DNA from: Mariniflexile gromovii
Lineage (GTDB): Bacteria > Bacteroidota > Bacteroidia > Flavobacteriales > Flavobacteriaceae
Length of the DNA: 64,000 nt
Direction of reading: 5' to 3'
Assembly (NCBI RefSeq): GCF_017814435.1
Contig: NZ_JAGJCB010000007.1
Location: forward strand, 113,382-177,381
How positions within the stretch are numbered: the stretch's first letter is position 1; each line of letters opens with the position of its first letter. The position numbers and the translations under genes are program-made. A model generated the notes under the pieces. It did not search any database. It was given only the letters and a program-made list of their open reading frames with translations, and was not told where the DNA came from. Shown here piece by piece: positions 62,122-64,000 of this stretch.

Positions 62122-62216
62122 TCGGGGTGGCAGGAAGCCTCTTCCCCTACACTATGCGCTATGTATCAATAATTTACAATCTTACAAAACAATCTGTTAG
62201 CCGATTTGTTGACGGG
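62122..62216. repeat. Relic tRNA-end/att-like repeat, copy 2
   Basis: TCGGGGTGGCAGG, identical to 31522-31534, is followed at the same offsets by AATAATTTACAA (46 bases) and CCGATTTGTTGAC (79 bases). This collinear 95-base match to copy 1 suggests junctions of the same class of integrated element. Confidence 0.45.
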
Positions 62217-62346
62217 GTTATAAATGACCTCAAAATAAATCACTTTATTTACTGGTTCGATAAAGATAAATATTATTTAAAATCAATGCAAGATAAATGG
62301 CATTAGATTTCATGAAAAGCATTTGTTATTATAGGATTACAAAATT

Positions 62347-62889
62347 TTAGCTCAGTTCTTTGTTGGGCAACGTTTTTATTAATTCCGCCTTTTTACTTTT
62401 TTCCGCGTGAGTCATTGCGATTATAAATTCAGTCAATTTTAAAGTGTCCATATCTAATTGTCCGAGTTGTATATTCAATTCCTGAAAATCAAGAGCTTCA
62501 TTTAGTTTAGCTATAGTTTTATAAAATTTTCCTTTTTTTTTAGAAGGTTTAAAATCATCTGGAACTAATAGACAAATAAAATGTTGTCCGTACACATTAA
62601 CTGGATAAGCATCTTTGATGATTTCCCAATTTATAAATTCATCGTGGGTCGTTCTGTCATATATTCCGATTTCATTAATTATTACTTGTGGTCTTTTGTC
62701 AAACAAATGGAAAAGTCCAACCGGAATTGCTAAACTAAAAAAGCAAGTTCCAATCCAGCCCATTATCCGGTCAGTTTCAGTTCCGCCATCTCTATTAATC
62801 ATCCATATTCCTGCTGCAATTAATGGTGCAGCAAGTAGAAATAATTTCAGAACTTTTTTATTTGATTTATATAATTTGATTTCGGTCAT
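62347..62889 (-). CDS. STM3941-like membrane protein, cassette-like
   Basis: 180 residues. Two N-terminal transmembrane segments (VLKLFLLAAPLIAAGIWMI and GWIGTCFFSLAIPVGLFHLF) are followed by a PH-like cytosolic domain (IIDEIGIYDRTT-like NEIGIYDRTTHDEFINWEIIKDAYPV). The layout resembles STM3941-family proteins of unknown function. The ATG is preceded by ACGTTGGGCAACATT, and the coding end contains TTGCCCAAC, so the gene is bracketed by inverted copies of the same short motif. Codon use is ordinary. Confidence 0.7.
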   Translation of the reverse strand: MTEIKLYKSNKKVLKLFLLAAPLIAAGIWMINRDGGTETDRIMGWIGTCFFSLAIPVGLFHLFDKRPQVIINEIGIYDRTTHDEFINWEIIKDAYPVNVYGQHFICLLVPDDFKPSKKKGKFYKTIAKLNEALDFQELNIQLGQLDMDTLKLTEFIIAMTHAEKSKKAELIKTLPNKELS

Positions 62890-62899
62890 TCTCTAATGT

Positions 62900-62947
62900 T
62901 GCCCAACGTATGGATAAACACACTGGTGTGTTTATTCCGTATATAGC
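62900..62947. repeat. attC-like imperfect hairpin upstream of the STM3941-like gene
   Basis: It begins GCCCAACGTA (62901-62910), fitting the RYYYAAC core type of integron recombination sites. It then folds as ATAAACACAC (62914-62923) with GTGTGTTTAT (62926-62935), extended by GTATGG / CCGTAT with one bulge. The opposite core GTTRRRY is not clear, so the match is partial. Confidence 0.45.
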
Positions 62948-63068
62948 ACTAATATAGGAAATATTATTTCTGAAGATTTTATTGAAATGTGCTTTTTATC
63001 GGAAAGATTGTATTTATTAATCTACAATTATCCAAATTGTGGGAGTAAATGAAAACCACCATGGTTTT

Positions 63069-63800
63069 TTAATATATTAATTCAAGCACAATTAGTCTTC
63101 TATTCAGCTTATCATTTAAATCTATATTTTCTAACAGCATTACATCAGCTAGCATTGGATATAGAACGCCTAAACTTCTTTTTTTATCATAAAACTCTTG
63201 GTGAAAATTGCTTTTATTTTTTATTGACTCCAGCGCTTGCAGATATTTACCGATATAATTAAATCTGGGTGAGTTCATTTCTTGATTTATAATAGAGTCG
63301 TAATGAGTTTCGGATATATTTTCTCTGTAACTTCTGGAATATGTATAATCGGTTGTTCCGTTAGGATTTGTGTATTTATATCTCGATTTGATATATGGAA
63401 AAGGAATATCTACAAAAGGCAAAGAGTCTGATTCTATTTTATCAAAAGTACTATTCTTTAAAATCCAAACAGAATCTGGAAATTCATACATTTCGAGCCT
63501 CAATTTGCTCGCTTTAAATTTGTTTCTTGCTTTTTGGGATATGCTATTCCATTTTTCAGTATTGTCATCACGATGTTCGGTTAAAAACTGTCGATAGGCG
63601 TTTTCAGTATCCAAATTAGGATATTGTCTTTTTAGAAAGTCATTTTCAAAATCGGACACAAGGTAGTCTACGGTCTCGACATTTTCTGCTCCTAAAATCT
63701 TATCAAATTTGGTTCTATTTTCTTCGGTGTTTTTATCGGCACAGCCTATGATTAGCATTAAAAATGTGAATGGTATAAGAGTTTTTATTTGTCTAGACAT
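63069..63800 (-). CDS. Hypothetical lipoprotein, cassette-like
   Basis: 243 residues with a lipoprotein signal (FTFLMLIIGC, Cys 20) followed by ADKNTEEN. The mature part is charged and helical; no family is recognised. Upstream of the ATG is CCGTTGGCAAACAT, parallel to the junction before the STM3941-like gene. An IS3-type element end follows within 90 bases upstream. The two neighbouring genes therefore look like unrelated singletons inserted at similar junctions. Confidence 0.65.
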   Translation of the reverse strand: MSRQIKTLIPFTFLMLIIGCADKNTEENRTKFDKILGAENVETVDYLVSDFENDFLKRQYPNLDTENAYRQFLTEHRDDNTEKWNSISQKARNKFKASKLRLEMYEFPDSVWILKNSTFDKIESDSLPFVDIPFPYIKSRYKYTNPNGTTDYTYSRSYRENISETHYDSIINQEMNSPRFNYIGKYLQALESIKNKSNFHQEFYDKKRSLGVLYPMLADVMLLENIDLNDKLNRRLIVLELIY

Positions 63801-63803
63801 ATG

Positions 63804-63880
63804 TTTGCCAACGGTCTCGGCTATGAGTAGTTGCGTGGTTTAGCACTTAACTTTGCAAGTACACACCAAACTGAAAATAG
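63804..63880. repeat. Cassette junction-like sequence upstream of the lipoprotein gene
   Basis: TTTGCCAACGGTCTCGGCTA and the following bases up to CACACCAAACTG lie between the lipoprotein gene and the IS3 end. I recall similar sequences before many small flavobacterial genes, but this is memory and needs a search. Confidence 0.4.
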
Positions 63881-63882
63881 AG

Positions 63883-64000
63883 TGAACCCAAAAGGTTAGA
63901 CAAATTTATAATTAATTTTGATAATAATGAGCTCGATATTCAGTCGGGCTCATACCTTCTAAATTTAGTTTAATTCTTTCATTATTATAATACTTTATAT
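63883..64000 (-). mobile_element. End of an IS3-family (IS150-like) insertion sequence
   Basis: The end is TGAACCCAAAAGGTTAGACA (63883-63902), of the TG…GACA type usual for the IS3/IS150 group. The C-terminus of the transposase follows. The element continues beyond the window. Confidence 0.75.
63912..64000 (-). CDS. IS3-family transposase OrfB, C-terminal end only
   Basis: The minus frame reads YYNNERIKLNLEGMSPTEYRAHYYQN and then TAA at 63912-63914. This is the typical end of IS3-type DDE integrases (YNxxRIKxxLxGxSPxEYR). The rest lies outside the window. Confidence 0.85.
   Translation of the reverse strand, partial: IKYYNNERIKLNLEGMSPTEYRAHYYQN

Larger units (their letters stand above)
61260..62346. 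other. About 1.1 kb of relic mobile DNA
   Basis: No gene is seen. It holds an 11-bp inverted repeat at 61965-62009 and the second relic att-like copy at 62122-62216. Confidence 0.5.

Noticed and set aside
62340..63900. True integron
   Set aside because: No integrase and the GTTRRRY core is not clear; kept as a cassette-like finding only.

Overview
The window looks like chromosomal DNA of a marine-type member of the Flavobacteriia (Bacteroidota). The support is strong AT bias, TAnnTTTG-type -7 promoter elements, a T9SS C-terminal sorting domain, lipoprotein signals followed by acidic residues, PorT-like barrels, a Bacteroidetes-type tyrosine integrase, LytS/LytTR signalling and a sulfatase-rich polysaccharide locus. 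The species cannot be named from sequence alone.

Layout. 1-6.2 kb: a cut membrane protein, a small secreted protein, a PiT-like permease, then a minus-strand membrane/metal operon (DedA, zinc-ribbon protein, TerC/Alx, CNNM/CorC) with a divergent TetR regulator. 6.2-19.06 kb: an accessory island beside tRNA-Pro(GGG). It holds decayed fragments, an IS110 transposase with two bridge-RNA-like structured copies upstream, a BfmA/BtgA mobilisation protein, a HEPN-domain protein with a small paralogue, a small XRE regulator, a Fic protein, a Gabija pair (gajA-gajB) and an IntDOT-like integrase next to the tRNA 3' end. 19.1-31.4 kb: trxB, a KDG module (kdgK, a PPi-type phosphofructokinase, KDPG aldolase) under a divergent LacI regulator with two identical 18-bp operators, then a five-gene operon of two sulfatases, an SGNH/SASA esterase, a beta-propeller glycosidase and a clan GH-A agarase-like glycosidase. 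Sulfated galactan (agar or porphyran type) breakdown feeding KDG is the simplest reading, but no SusC/SusD is present here.

31.5-37.5 kb: broken lipoprotein genes, an ABC exporter plus glycosyltransferase, DUF1398 and AraC proteins. 37.9-48.3 kb: P1/DmpA peptidase and tandem GNAT, an SBBP/T9SS protein, a Vat-like acetyltransferase, a DUF5689 lipoprotein, a LytS/LytTR two-component system and a beta-barrel protein. Three or four promoters here share paired CTTTCATTACA-like boxes 21 bp apart at fixed distance from the -7 element, a candidate regulon of the LytTR regulator. 49.3-61.3 kb: an M43 metalloprotease, a head-GIN lipoprotein, an amidohydrolase, a barrel, a cupin, three Crp/Fnr regulators, transporters, GNAT, HD and DinB proteins, with three TTGAT-N4-ATCAA boxes. 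61.3-64 kb: relic mobile DNA, two small genes each preceded by a GTTGG-type junction that resemble gene cassettes, and the end of an IS3-family element.

Most notable: tandem covarying bridge-RNA-like copies at the IS110 element; the HEPN protein/paralogue operon in a defence island; the 21-bp-phased promoter boxes; and the cassette-like junctions at the right end.
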